Below, piece by piece: positions 19,901 to 30,346 of a DNA stretch of 64,000 nt. Below the pieces are notes generated by a model. That model worked only from the letters and a program-made list of their open reading frames with translations, made no database searches and was not told the DNA's origin. Source of the DNA: Flectonema sp. DT1601 (taxonomy: Eukaryota; Euglenozoa; Diplonemea; Diplonemida; Diplonemidae). The stretch's first letter is position 1. Every line of letters begins with the position of its first letter. The DNA lies in the NCBI GenBank assembly GCA_964019425.1, contig OZ025785.1, positions 1,015,501 through 1,079,500 on the forward strand, given 5' to 3'. The position numbers and the translations under genes are program-made.

Positions 19901-21630
19901 ATGTTCTGTTCCAGACGAGGAACCTCCCCACGTGGCATTCAAGACCACTAATGCGCAGCATTAAAGAAGAACCTGCCACTGCAAGTTTTATAAAAGATGG
20001 TAAAGAAATCTTCCCTGTGGAAGAAGTCAAAATCCACAAAGTAACAAAACTGAAAACGATCGAAAAGCTCACCATTGAAAGATCGTGGCTTGAGAAATGT
20101 TTTATCTGGCAAACTTGTTACGCATCGGCTCTTTCTATTCTACTTATTGCCAATGGTTCTTCCTCCCCGGCCCCTTCTGTTTTGTTAGATGAGGATGAGC
20201 TCACTGGACTCTCCTTGTCATTCTCTTCTATTTCTTCCATCTCTTTCCAGACTCCCCCACCTGAACTCATGTCAACGGGATCGCAAACACTTCCTGCTGA
20301 TTTCGCTATAGTGATAAGAACTCAATCTGACATGGGTTCTCAAACCCCCTTGTACAAAAAAAAAGAAGGAAAATTAAGGCTGAAACTTTCCTTGAAATGC
20401 CAGATTTTAGAAAACGAATTAGAGCAAATGAAAGAACGAATTTTTTATGTTCTATTTTTATTTTACTTTAATGCGATGTCAGCCTCCCTCGAGAAAGACA
20501 AGCAGTTACTAAATGGATTACCTGTTGAGATCAAAGCTACCAACCAGGATCCATCCTCACTTCCTCCTGCGCCCCCTGTTTTAATTATTGAAAAAGATAG
20601 AAAAGAATATGAACTTCTGGAAGGAGTAATTCAACGGTTAACAGCAGAACGCGATGAATCGAAGACTTCTCTTTCTGCACTAGTTCGACAATATGACTTA
20701 GTGGAAGATTACAGGAAACGTGAGCTCGCAAATCTGACTCAGAGAGCAGACCTATCGGAAATGGCGCTCTTTAATTACCATCAAAGGTTTGTTCTTCTGT
20801 CGAACGAATTGGAGACCAAATGTAATGAGGAAAGAGAAAGTAAAATAAGACTTTTCTATACTCAACAGGAGGTCGAGAGTTTGCGTGCCGCGCGTCCCCG
20901 TATGACCCACTTTAGTCAACAAGTTTCCCCCCGAACCCCCGTTCTGTATGAATCTGTTGCTATGATGAAGATAGCAAAGAACTACCTCTCGCTCTTTACA
21001 ACTACGAGTAGTCTTTTTACTCCTCTTATTAAACCCCTTATCCCTACCCTTAATTATATCACCCCTCTTTGTCCTCTAGCCTCAATTCCTCCGACAATGC
21101 CGCAGAGTGAAGCTCTCGACCGCACGCCGACCAAGATTTTACGACAAGAGAGTCACGTTATCTCCGTTAAAGAGAATACACCTATTGCGAGACAATGGTC
21201 CGAGGGTAGGATTGACTTACTCGAGAATTACTGTCGAGCAGTAGATGACTCTCTCGAAACAAACGAGAAAGCGGCAGAGCTCTCAGAACAACTTCTGGAT
21301 GCCCAACTTCGCCTCTCGGAGCTGAATCACCAACGGTGTACAACTCACGCAGAGCAGCTTGAGCAATCCATGATGTTAACGGGACTGGCGAGCGATTTAA
21401 ATGCTCAACTCGCCTTGGCACGGTCTCAAATTGCGGCCCTGAAGTTCCAATTAGCTTCATGGGCAGAAGGTTTGAGTCCGCCAGACACAGAAGAACATGA
21501 GGAAAATGAAACTCCGCCGAGAAAGTCTGAGCGTTCAACTCTGAAAAAACGAACCCCTCCATCAAGATATCGTTACAATCGAAGGAGATGTTCTGCTGAT
21601 GACGTTCACGGTGACTCCACCCCCTTGTAA
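16921..21630 (+). CDS. LINE polyprotein: reverse transcriptase, CCHC, restriction-like endonuclease, coiled-coil tail
   Basis: The frame is open from before 16921; the first Met is at 17170 (1486 residues from there), but the upstream codons look coding (FGTEWKDIDVSAAEKLQTF), so the protein is 5' truncated. From Met17170: the reverse transcriptase spans about 100-440, with the catalytic AFADDLQ at 363-369. A thumb/connection region follows. The zinc motif NCVLCGKVNPTLRHVLTGC begins at about 699. The endonuclease is near 811-850, with P813-D814, 14 residues, then E829 in ALILELTCPNED and a lysine-rich KKYLKLRD. From about 920 a further 560 residues are Ser/Pro-rich and then strongly coiled coil (LENELEQMKERI; QLLDAQLRLSELNHQ), ending in a basic tail. 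The RT and endonuclease would carry out target-primed reverse transcription; the role of the tail is unknown. No internal stop occurs, so this copy was recently functional. Confidence 0.85.
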   Translation, partial: FKKKISFGTEWKDIDVSAAEKLQTFSVETENSSKPADQLDKLLKTVYQICSGFFEETKRNLPRKQKSREEVILDQEKLECRLEMKQLRQELRKSGPSIENAVKWKEARTRMKRIFRMYRNLEKKNLFKKLQDKFRQNPFSAIKEELQKEDPQPPSLDIPEEKIIEHFRNNYCDNEKKKTDFTHPSFLPKSDYKTMDDIQFPSFEQFGILLSKKKNKCAPGPNCIPYVVWKKVPTFMEALYKVLKRIFELKAYPDSWGLAFVTMLPKPNSDGKDISKTRPIAVGNCDGKIFNTVIQEAVANHTLSKFNFQKGFRKGVSGCIEHATITSEIFKEVKALRKNLTIVWVDLADAFGSVKHQLIFFALKYFGIHERIIGFYKRYYSSMRVQIRVGEGLTPTIPFEVGVFQGCVSSPTLFNLVFQLLLFSLAVHQQEAYEFNNKSLQLLVAAFADDLQLTTSSKAGAKLLIKSLEQFLSWSRGMKAKPQKCIAHSFVQGKPANPDLKINNVPITNLQEAGEFKYLGRWFEPNAKEQKLRERLTTFTRNFLKKVDAMPLYGSQKAWSVQHLLLSRLTWSLMIHDLSLPFAKKMDKIIKPFLKKWWGFVRSANTVILFTGSKNTVGLRHKRVETLYKQAQSIKLDIHRSSQDSDMHGVYNVIMEKSSNWSKKFSASAEWERLIKFFSYRSLAKQSAGLGHRLRDLRTTRPDLLKRFEVEATDELLNSLNKLQVQGQWKEWSKCMINDFTWNKVLREGNPAYISFQLKAVTNTLPSQDNLKRWNITNVDQNCVLCGKVNPTLRHVLTGCPVSLTQGRFTWRHDSVLKRIVIFLEELIIKANKRKENLPPPSQTFLKTGENKPLERISKETGELSLANDWVILDDVGDNRLIVPLEVCHVSSSLRPDIFIYSFFAKRALILELTCPNEDRFETSHVLKEKKYLKLRDSIIANGFDCNIFTIEVGVRGNICMDQLNIWTRHIGSPLAPTKALFCECTRIARQCSYVLFQTRNLPTWHSRPLMRSIKEEPATASFIKDGKEIFPVEEVKIHKVTKLKTIEKLTIERSWLEKCFIWQTCYASALSILLIANGSSSPAPSVLLDEDELTGLSLSFSSISSISFQTPPPELMSTGSQTLPADFAIVIRTQSDMGSQTPLYKKKEGKLRLKLSLKCQILENELEQMKERIFYVLFLFYFNAMSASLEKDKQLLNGLPVEIKATNQDPSSLPPAPPVLIIEKDRKEYELLEGVIQRLTAERDESKTSLSALVRQYDLVEDYRKRELANLTQRADLSEMALFNYHQRFVLLSNELETKCNEERESKIRLFYTQQEVESLRAARPRMTHFSQQVSPRTPVLYESVAMMKIAKNYLSLFTTTSSLFTPLIKPLIPTLNYITPLCPLASIPPTMPQSEALDRTPTKILRQESHVISVKENTPIARQWSEGRIDLLENYCRAVDDSLETNEKAAELSEQLLDAQLRLSELNHQRCTTHAEQLEQSMMLTGLASDLNAQLALARSQIAALKFQLASWAEGLSPPDTEEHEENETPPRKSERSTLKKRTPPSRYRYNRRRCSADDVHGDSTPL

Positions 21631-21716
21631 TTCTCTTTTTCCTTACTTTCACATCACTTTGTTTATTTAGTTTTTTAGCTTATTTATTATTTATTGTTCG
21701 TTTTTGTTTGTATTAT

Positions 21717-21770
21717 TTTATCGATATGTTTATGTCCGTCAGATCATAACGTTAATCTGGTTAATTGTTA
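21717..21770 (+). other. Satellite-like module in the LINE 3' region
   Basis: TATCGATATG, then CCGTCAGATCATAACG, then TTAATCTGGTTAATTG keep the order and spacing of the satellite S motifs TATCGATCGAC, CCGTCCTGGTCAAGACG and CTAAACTGATTG. I read it as one strongly diverged S unit next to the LINE coding end. Confidence 0.4.
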
Positions 21771-21968
21771 ATTGTTAATTATAAATGGTCTAAACCCCAA
21801 TCCAAGTTCCCAAGGCTTGGCATAGATTTGAGTGACGCCTTACTGGCCTCCTCATCCTCTATGAGTGGTGAGGGGGCCAGCAATGGTTTTTTTTTTTTTT
21901 TTTCTCTTATTTCTTTTTTTCTTTTTCTTTTACTCTAATATGAAATATTTTTGAACAAAATGTGATTA

Positions 21969-22003
<35 letters not shown>

Positions 22004-22035
22004 AATGAATAATAAAAAAAAAAAAAAAAAAACAT

Positions 22036-22570
22036 GCCTTGGGAATACAACCAAAGCCCCAATTAATCGGTCCTTTCTTTTTTCCTTCTTGTCAAGTGAT
22101 CGCTCCACTCGTCGATCACCAAAACCGATTGTATTTATATCTGTTCTTTTCTCAACGATCGGCTATACCGATCATTTTTTTTAAAAACAATTGTTTTCTT
22201 CTTCTCGACGATCAGATCCAATTGATCGACCTTTTCTTTTTTTTTCCTTTATTCCTTCCATCCCTCCCGCTCCCCTTATTTTAATAAAAACAAGATCAGC
22301 TCAGCTTGATCGTTAAACTTTTTTTTTTTTTATTTATTTATTTTTTTTTTTTTTATTTAAACTGATTGTATTTATATCTGGTTATTTTTCTCAACGATCG
22401 GCTATGCCGATCGACCTTTAAAATAATTGTCTTCTTCTTCTCGACGACCAGATCCAATTGATCGACCTTTTCTTTTTTTTTCCTTTATTCCTTCCATCCC
22501 TCCCGCTCCCCTTATTTTAATAAAAACAAGATCAGCTCAGCTTGATCGTTATTTATTTATTTATTTATAT
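22036..22570 (+). repeat. Two tandem copies of a ~230-bp hairpin-rich unit
   Basis: Copies near 22120-22330 and 22359-22560 share TGTATTTATATCTG, the hairpin GATCGGCTATRCCGATC, CAGATCCAATTGATCGACC, a long pyrimidine tract and GATCAGCTCAGCTTGATC. The style matches satellite S: short perfect stems separated by T runs. Confidence 0.75.
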
Positions 22571-22802
22571 TTTTTTTTTTGTTGGTCCTAGTCAAGACCT
22601 TAAACTGACTAATCGGTCTTAACTTTAACTAAGTGAATGAACCCTTTCCGTTTTCCTTTTCCCTTTATTACTCTCTATCTGGTCTGTTATGTCATAAATC
22701 TCATTTAATTTTATCATTCATTTTAATTTTCACTGTTTCCCATCTACATTTTATTTTCAAATAGTTCCGGTCTGTCTCTGATGATAAATAAAACTGATCA
22801 TG
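22571..22802 (+). repeat. Diverged relative of module X head and S hairpin
   Basis: GGTCCTAGTCAAGACC and TAAACTGACTAATCGGTC match the S hairpin and, in inverted orientation, the X head (GGTCTTGTCTAGGACC). The following ACTGTTTCCCATCTAC matches X in direct orientation. Confidence 0.6.
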
Positions 22803-22837
22803 TTAACTCAATATTTTTTTTTATTATGTGCAAGAGA

Positions 22838-22937
22838 TACCAACACGCAAGAGATACCAACGCACATACGAGATACCAGCACTTCCGAGATACCGACACA
22901 CAAGAGATACCAAGACACTTAAGATACCAGCAAGGAC
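22838..22937 (+). repeat. Short tandem repeat around GAGATACCA
   Basis: About six imperfect copies of a roughly 17-base unit (AGAGATACCAACACGCA and variants). There is no coding potential. Confidence 0.75.
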
Positions 22938-23170
22938 AGTGAGAGGTAGAATGAACTCTCCTCCTTGTGTCCGATCCTGATTATTTTTTGTTGAATTGGT
23001 AGTGTTACCTCAGTTTGCTACTCTCGTATCTGTGTTGTGTTAACTCATGTAAGTGATCTTAACTCCTGTTAAATAAAAAAAAAAATTTCAAAAAAAAAGA
23101 AATTAAAAAAGAAGAATTTTCAAATGAAGTTATATCAACCCCTGCCACCCATTATGATCAATTCCGCTTG
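22938..23170. other. Unassigned spacer
   Basis: T/A-rich sequence with no gene or recognised repeat, ending in a poly-T that leads into the next satellite array. Confidence 0.5.
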
Positions 23171-25749
23171 TTTTTTTTTTTTTTTTTTTTCTTCTTTCTT
23201 TTCTTCAAATATAAAAAAAAATTAAAAAATATAAAAGATGAAACAATGTTATCATTGTTTTTTTTATCGATCGACTATGTCGATTACTTCCAGTTTTCCG
23301 TCCTGGTCAAGACGCTAAACTGATTGTTTTTTTTTTTTTTTTTAAAAAATTAATAAAAAGAATATAAAAAAAAAAAAAAAAAAAGAATAAACAATGTTAT
23401 CATTGTTTTTTTTTTATCGTTCGACTTTGTCGACTAATTTCTATTTTCCGTTTCTTTTCTTTAAATAATAAATAAAAAGAATTTAAAATAAAAAAAAAGA
23501 ATAAACAATGTTATCATTGTTTTTTTATCGATCGACTATGTCGATTACTTTCTATTTTCCGTCCTGGTCAAGACGCTAAACTGATTGTTTTTTTTTTCAA
23601 AATTAATAAAAAAGAATATAAAAAAAAAAAAAAAAAAAAAAGAATAAACAATGTTATCATTGTTTTTTTTTATTGTTCGACTTTGTTGACTAATTTCTAT
23701 TTTCCGTTTTTTTTCTTTAAAAAATAAATAAAAAGAATTTAAAATAAATAAAAAAGAATAAACAATGTTATCATTGTTTTTTTATCGATCGACTATGTCG
23801 ATCACTTTCTATTTTCCGTCCTGGTCAAGACGCTAAACTGATTGTTTTTTTTTCAAAATTAATAAAAAAGAATAAAAAAAAAAAAAAAAAAAAAGAATAA
23901 ACAATGTTATCATTGTTTTTTTTATCGTTCGACTTTGTTGACTAATTTCTATTTTCCGTTTTTTTTCTTTAAAAAATAAATAAAAAGAATTTAAAATAAA
24001 AAAAAAGAATAAACAATGTTATCATTGTTTTTTTATCGATCGACTATGTCGATCACTTTCTATTTTCCGTCCTGGTCAAGACGCTAAACTGATTGTTTTT
24101 TTTTCAAAATTAATAAAAAAGAATATAAAAAAAAAAAAAAAAAAAGAATAAACAATGTTATCATTGTTTTTTTTTTATCGTTCGACTTTGTCGACTAATT
24201 TCTATTTTCCGTTTCTTTTCTTTAAAGAATAAATAAAAAGAATTTAAAATAAAAAAAAAAATAAACAATGTTATCATTGTTTTTTTATCGATCGACTATG
24301 TCGATCACTTTCTATTTTCCGTCCTGGTCAAGACGCTAAACTGATTGTTTTTTTTTCTCAAAATTAATAAAAAAGAATATAAAAAAATACAAAAAAAAGA
24401 ATAAACAATGTTATCATTGTTTTTTTTATCGTTCGACTTTGTCGACTAATTTCTATTTTCCGTTTTTTTTTTCTTTAAAAAATAAATAAAAAGAATTTAA
24501 AATAAAAAAAAAAAAAAAGAATAAACAATGTTATCATTGTTTTTTTATCGATCGACTATGTCGATCACTTTCTATTTTCCGTCCTGGTCAAGACGCTAAA
24601 CTGATTGTTTTTTTTTCAAAATTAATAAAAAAGAATATAAAAAAAAAAAAAAAAAAAGGAAAAACAATGTTATCATTGTTTTTTTTATCGTTCGACTTTG
24701 TCGACTAATTTCTATTTTCCGTTTCTTTTCTTTAAAGAATAAATAAAAAGAATTTAAAATAAAAAAAAAGAATAAACAATGTTATCATTGTTTTTTTTTA
24801 TCGATCGACTATGTCGATCACTTTCTATTTTCCGTCCTGGTCAAGACGCTAAACTGATTGTTTTTTTTTTCAAAATTAATAAAAAAGAATATAAAAAAAT
24901 ACAAAAAAAAGAATAAACAATGTTATCATTGTTTTTTTTATCGTTCGACTTTGTCGACTAATTTCTATTTTCCGTTTTTTTTTTCTTTAAAAAATAAATA
25001 AAAAGAATTTAAAATAAAAAAAAAGAATAAACAATGTTATCATTGTTTTTTTATCGATCGACTATGTCGATCACTTTCTATTTTCCGTCCTGGTCAAGAC
25101 GCTAAACTGATTGTTTTTTTTTCAAAATTAATAAAAAAGAATATTAAAAAAAATACAAAAAAAAAAAGAATAAACAATGTTATCATTGTTTTTTTTTTAT
25201 CGTTCGACTTTGTCGACTAATTTCTATTTTCCGTTTTTTTTCTTTAAAAAATGAATAAAAAGAATTTAAAATAAAAAAAAAGAATAAACAATGTTATCAT
25301 TGTTTTTTTTTATCGATCGACTATGTCGATTACTTTCTATTTTCCGTCCTGGTCAAGACGCTAAACTGATTGTTTTTTTTTTCAAAATAAAAAAAAAATA
25401 TTAAAAAAAAAAAAATAAAAAAAAAGAATAAACAATGTTATCATTGTTTTTTTTTTATCGTTCGACTTTGTTGACTAATTTCTATTTTCCGTTTTTTTTC
25501 TTTAAAAAATAAATAAAAAGAATTTAAAAAAAAAAAAAAAAAAAAGAATAAACAATGTTATCATTGTTTTTTTTATCGATCGACTATGTCGATTACTTTC
25601 TATTTTCCGTCCTGGTCAAGACGCTAAACTGATTGTTTTTTTTTCAAAATTAATAAAAAAGAATATAAAAAAATACAAAAAAAAGAATAAACAATGTTAT
25701 CATTGTTTTTTTTATCGATCGACTATGTCGATTACTTTCTATTTTCCGT
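23171..25749 (+). repeat. Satellite S, array with regular A/B alternation
   Basis: About 20 units, mostly alternating type A (ATCGATCGACTATGTCGAT plus CGTCCTGGTCAAGACG) and type B (ATCGTTCGACTTTGTCGAC). It ends inside a unit at TTTTCCGT where module Z begins. Confidence 0.95.
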
Positions 25750-26764
25750 GCAAGGGAACAGTCCAAAGCATAAGTCCGAACAGCCCTAAGGCCAGTGAAC
25801 GCACTGATTGTTAGGTATTGTATTCCAGGGAAAGTTTGGTTTGTATACTTTATTTTTATTTTATTTTATTTAATTTGTTAAAAGAAAACAGGTAACTTTA
25901 CATGAGCATCGGCTCGAACGGCTCTGGCGAAGCGAGTGAACGAGTCTGATTGCTGAGTATTGTATTCTGTTTTCTTGTTCTTTTTTTAATTTATTTCAAA
26001 CAGGGCAACAGGGGGAAAGTTTGGTTTGTATCCCCTGGGTGTTTAGCGTCACCTGTTGAGGTGTAATGTATTCTGTTTACTTCTATCCCTTTTTTTTTTT
26101 TTTTTTTTTTTTTTATTTCAAACAGGACAGCAGGGGGAAAGTTTGTTTCGTACCCCCCGGGTGCTTAGCGTCACCCTCCATGCGATGCTTGCGCAGGGAG
26201 AGCCAAGGGTCGAGAACCCTGGAGATTACCTTTGTTTCTTTTTGTGACTGGATTGCAGTGGCGCAACCCATCACCCCACCTGTTGGTATCTTTTTATTTT
26301 TTTTATTTAAAGAAAAAAGCAGGCTAAGTCGCCTGAGCTGGCATCGCCAGAATATTTAACTTCACATGGCAATGTCAGCTCGTGAAGGGATCCAGTTGGA
26401 TCAAAGGTTTTCTCCCCCCCACTCTATTTATCGTCATTGGTGCGCACCTTCGAACAGGAAGGCCAACACTGACGGAATTTTTTACTTCTCTTCCCAGGGT
26501 TGAACCTTGGGAAAAAAACAAACAATAAACACAGTGTAGACAAACACCCGCCGGACATCTGCAGAGCAGCGATCGATGTCGATGTCTTCGTTGTCGAACT
26601 TCCTGGCGTTTATGTTTTTGTTTTTAACAACAACACAACACCAACTAACAGGTTTGTCTCATTGCCCGTTCTTTCTTGTTTCCCTTTGCCGCCGGAAGAA
26701 CGAAGGTCGACGGAGGTCCGAAGCATTGCTTGCGATGATGTTCCGGTATGTGTTGCGTCTCTGT
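25750..26764 (+). repeat. Module Z, composite hairpin-rich repeat
   Basis: Contains diverged internal duplications: GTGAACGCACTGATTG and GTGAACGAGTCTGATTG; and CAGGGGGAAAGTTTG blocks at about 26007 and 26130, each followed by GGGTG-8 bases-CACC hairpins. The GGGTG hairpin block is shared with module X. 26570-26764 recurs inverted at 42311-42502. An open frame there (VFVVELPGVYVFVFNN) is shared by both copies but unrecognised. Confidence 0.6.
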
Positions 26765-26872
26765 TGACGCTAAACTGATTGTTTTTTTTTCAAAATTAAT
26801 AAAAAAGAATATAAAAAAATACAAAAAAAAGAATAAACAATGTTATCATTGTTTTTTTTTATCGTTCGACTT
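26765..26872 (+). repeat. Satellite S, single unit
   Basis: Begins mid-unit at GACGCTAAACTGATTG and ends at ATCGTTCGACTTT, joined to the tail of V. Confidence 0.85.
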
Positions 26873-26909
26873 TTTCATGTTTGATTATTTCCTCTTCATT
26901 TTTTTTTTC

Positions 26910-26940
<31 letters not shown>

Positions 26941-27131
26941 CCTCTGCCTCTCTCTTAATTCTGTTCGTTTCTTTGAAACGAAAATTCATTTGAATATTAT
27001 TCCTTGGTCAGCAACCATCATTGTCGCCCTTTGGGCCTGTTAAAAAAAATAAAAATAAAAAGAAAGTTTACATCGGGAATAGGGCAGGAGCCAAAAGCTC
27101 CCAGTCCGTTACTTCCCACTTTATCGAAATT
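26873..27131 (+). repeat. V tail + W
   Basis: W with its usual right end TTATCGAAATT, here joined directly to module X. Confidence 0.85.
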
Positions 27132-27132
27132 C

Positions 27133-27833
27133 TTAGAAACTAGGAAACTAGGTTAACACTTAGTTAAAATTAAGACCGGTTAGTCAGTTTAAGGTCTTGT
27201 CTAGGACCAACATTCTTGTTTAACTTCAGTTATATTCATTTTACTTTTTATTGTTTCCCATCTGTTTTTATTTTCTATTAGTTCTGGTCAGAAACCCCTG
27301 GGCAGCAAGAAGGAAAACAGTTTAGTACTTCTGGGTGTTTGGCATCACCCCCCATAGTGAGCAAGTACAACAGGTAGCATTGGTAGTCTGTTGATCCTGA
27401 GTGATCCCAGCTACAGTTTTGTTTTTCTTTCTTTTTTTTAGAAGAAGATCAGGACATCCAAGCACTGCTGGATAGTTGCTGAATGCAGGGCCTGCCTGTG
27501 GCATTATAATAACAGGCTAAGTCATTTGTAGTTCATAGTTTACCTTTGATTTTATAACTTCACACAGGGTACTATGAACGATGAGAGATCCAGTGGGATC
27601 ACTCAGGGTCTAGTAGAGACCACCAATGTTGTGCGTTGATAGGCAAGGTGACCAACCTTGACATTCTTTCTTTTCTCTCCTGTTGTGACAAACACAAAAT
27701 ACACACACAGCTTACAGTGTGTTCTTTGTGTATGTTTTCTTCAGGTGTGAGTAGTTTTTTTGTTCTTGCTCTTCAGGGAGGGCCTTAGCCAAAAGCTAAC
27801 AGTCCAAATCTCACCTGGAAATTCAACTCATTA
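27133..27833 (+). repeat. Module X
   Basis: About 700 bases from TTAGAAACTAGG to GGAAATTCAACTCA. It is a run of short stems: GGGTGTTTGGCATCACCC, GATCCAGTGGGATC, GTCTAGTAGAGAC, CAAGGTGACCAACCTTG and others. Eight copies occur in the window. The minus-strand 60-residue open frame in each copy is not supported as a gene. Confidence 0.85.
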
Positions 27834-28825
27834 AAAGGTTAAAAAAAAAAAAAAAAAAAAAAAAAGATTAATCAATGTTATCATTGTTTTTTAATCGATC
27901 GACTATGTCGATCACTTTCAATTTTCCGTCCTGGTCAGGACGCTAAACTGATTGTTTTTTCTTTAAAAATAAATAAAAAGAATAAAAAAAAAAAAAAAAA
28001 AGGAATAAACAATGTTATCATTGTTTTTATTTTATCGATCGACTATGTCGATTACTTTCTATTTTCCGTCCTGGTCAAGACGCTAAACTGATTGTTTTTT
28101 CTTTAAAAAATAATAAGAAGGATTTAAAAAAAAAAAAAAAAAAAAAAAAAGAATAAACAATGTTATCATTGTTTTTTTATCGATCGACTATGTCGATCAC
28201 TTTCTATTTTTCGTCCTGGTCAGGACGCTAAACTGATTGTTTTTTCTTTAAAAATAATAAAGAATTTCGATAAGAAGGATTTAAAAAAAAAAAAAAAAAA
28301 AAAGAATAAACAATGTTATCATTGTTTTTTTTTATCGATCGACTATGTCGATCACTTTCTATTTTCCGTCCTGGTCAAGACGCTAAACTGATTGTTTTTT
28401 TTCAAAATTAATAAAAAAGAATACAAAAAAAAATAAAAAAAAAAGAATAAACAATGTTATCATTGTTTTTTTTTATCGATCGTCTATGTCGATCACTTTC
28501 TATTTTCCGTCCTGGTCAAGACGCTAAACTGATTGTTTTTTTTCAAAATTAATAAAAAAGAATACAAAAAAAAATAAAAAAAAAAGAATAAACAATGTTA
28601 TCATTGTTTTTTTTTATCGATCGTCTATGTCGATCACTTTCTATTTTCCGTCCTGGTCAAGACGCTAAACTGATTGTTTTTTTTTCAAAATTAATAAAAA
28701 AGAATATAAAAAAAAATAAAAAAAAAAGAATAAACAATGTTATCATTGTTTTTTTTTTTTATTGTTCGACTTTGTTGACTGGTCAAGACGCTAAACTGAT
28801 TGTTTTTTCTTTAAAAAGAAGATTT
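27834..28825 (+). repeat. Satellite S array
   Basis: Seven to eight type A units, including CGTCCTGGTCAGGACG variants with a perfect stem. It ends at TTTAAAAAGAAGATTTCAT, the same junction that borders the LINE at 16921. Confidence 0.9.
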
Positions 28826-29526
28826 CATATTAGAAACTAGGAAACTAGGTTAACACTTAGTTAAAATTAAGACCGGTTAGTCAGTTTAAGGTCTTGTCTA
28901 GGACCAACATTCTTGTTTAACTTCAGTTATATTCATTTTACTTTTTATTGTTTCCCATCTGTTTTTATTTTCTATTAGTTCTGGTCAGAAACCCCTGGGC
29001 AGCAAGAAGGAAAACAGTTTAGTACTTCTGGGTGTTTGGCATCACCCCCCATAGTGAGCAAGTACAACAGGTAGCATTGGTAGTCTGTTGATCCTGAGTG
29101 ATCCCAGCTACAGTTTTGTTTTTCTTTCTTTTTTTTAGAAGAAGATCAGGACATCCAAGCACTGCTGGATAGTTGCTGAATGCAGGGCCTGCCTGTGGCA
29201 TTATAATAACAGGCTAAGTCATTTGTAGTTCATAGTTTACCTTTGATTTTATAACTTCACACAGGGTACTATGAACGATGAGAGATCCAGTGGGATCACT
29301 CAGGGTCTAGTAGAGACCACCAATGTTGTGCGTTGATAGGCAAGGTGACCAACCTTGACATTCTTTCTTTTCTCTCCTGTTGTGACAAACACAAAATACA
29401 CACACAGCTTACAGTGTGTTCTTTGTGTATGTTTTCTTCAGGTGTGAGTAGTTTTTTTGTTCTTGCTCTTCAGGGAGGGCCTTAGCCAAAAGCTAACAGT
29501 CCAAATCTCACCTGGAAATTCAACTC
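28826..29526 (+). repeat. Module X
   Basis: Full copy, followed directly by Y. Confidence 0.85.
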
Positions 29527-30346
29527 AGTCCTTGTCAGTTTTGGCATCAAACTTGTAATGGTTTAATCATTACAGGTTATTTACTGAAATATTTGTTCTA
29601 AAAGTTGCTAAGTATTTCTCACTTAGAAATTTTTTATTTTTTTATTTTCAGCTTAATTAGCTACAAATTGTTTCTACTAAGTGTTTCTCGCTTAGTTTTT
29701 TTTTTTTGCTTTTCAGCTCCTTAAAAGCTGCTAAGTGTTTCTGCTAAGTGTTTCTCACTTAGAATTTTATTTTTATGTTCGTTTTCTATCCCTTCTCCTA
29801 TCCCTTTTGTTCAAAATAAGCGGGAGGAAATTCTCTCATTCACGCTAAGATGCACTCTGAACTTTGATTTTTTGATCTGAGTGTGAGGGAATGACCTGTT
29901 AGTGCATTGGGCATAGGCTGGGCTGCAGTTTAGATGTCTTAGGTGTTAATAGGGGGTTCCTCTTAGCATTTTTCTTTGTTCCCACCTTATGATTTTCTTG
30001 AAGAAAAAAAATAGAAGTCATAATGGTGCTTCCCTCTGGAAGGGTTGTAAGCCATGGTGTCCAACTAAATTAAAGGACAAGTCTGGGATAATCCCTGCCA
30101 GAGGGGCGAGTATTCTACCATGGTTGAAATACTCTGGCAACTGATCTTCAATTTTATGTTGTTTGTTAGCTGCTGGTGTATCTCGATCATGTGTTGATAC
30201 TTGCATTTTTTTTTATTTGTAATCTTTTACTACAATAACTCTTGCAATTATCTTTTCTTTTTTATTCTCTATCTGTTCTGGTCTGTTTCTTCATTTTTTT
30301 TACATTAATAATTACATTTTGTTCAAAAAGAAAAAAAAAGAAAAAG
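29527..30346 (+). repeat. Module Y
   Basis: About 820 bases starting GTCCTTGTCAGTTTTGG. Stems include GTAATGGTTTAATCATTAC, TAAGTGTTTCTCACTTA with a wobble variant CTAAGTGTTTCTCGCTTAG, and GAGTATT/AATACTC around ACCATGGT. No gene is seen. Confidence 0.8.

Larger units (their letters stand above)
16921..22031 (+). mobile_element. RLE-type LINE, 5' truncated at a satellite junction
   Basis: A non-LTR retrotransposon in which one long coding frame is followed by an AT-rich 3' region with two A-runs (21977-21999 and 22014-22031). Coding sequence is already under way at the left edge, next to satellite S, so the 5' end is lost. The domain order RT - CCHC - restriction-like endonuclease places it with early-branching LINEs (R2/R4/NeSL/Hero grade), though I cannot fix the clade. 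Confidence 0.8.

Noticed and set aside
22770-22802. CTGATGA word suggesting a hammerhead ribozyme
   Set aside because: No matching CGAAA core or closing stems nearby.
29019-29201. 60- to 78-residue minus-strand frame (MPQAGPAFSNYPAVLG) repeated in every X module
   Set aside because: It recurs only because X recurs; it contains poly-Lys from a T-run, has no family match, and X shows stems rather than codon structure.
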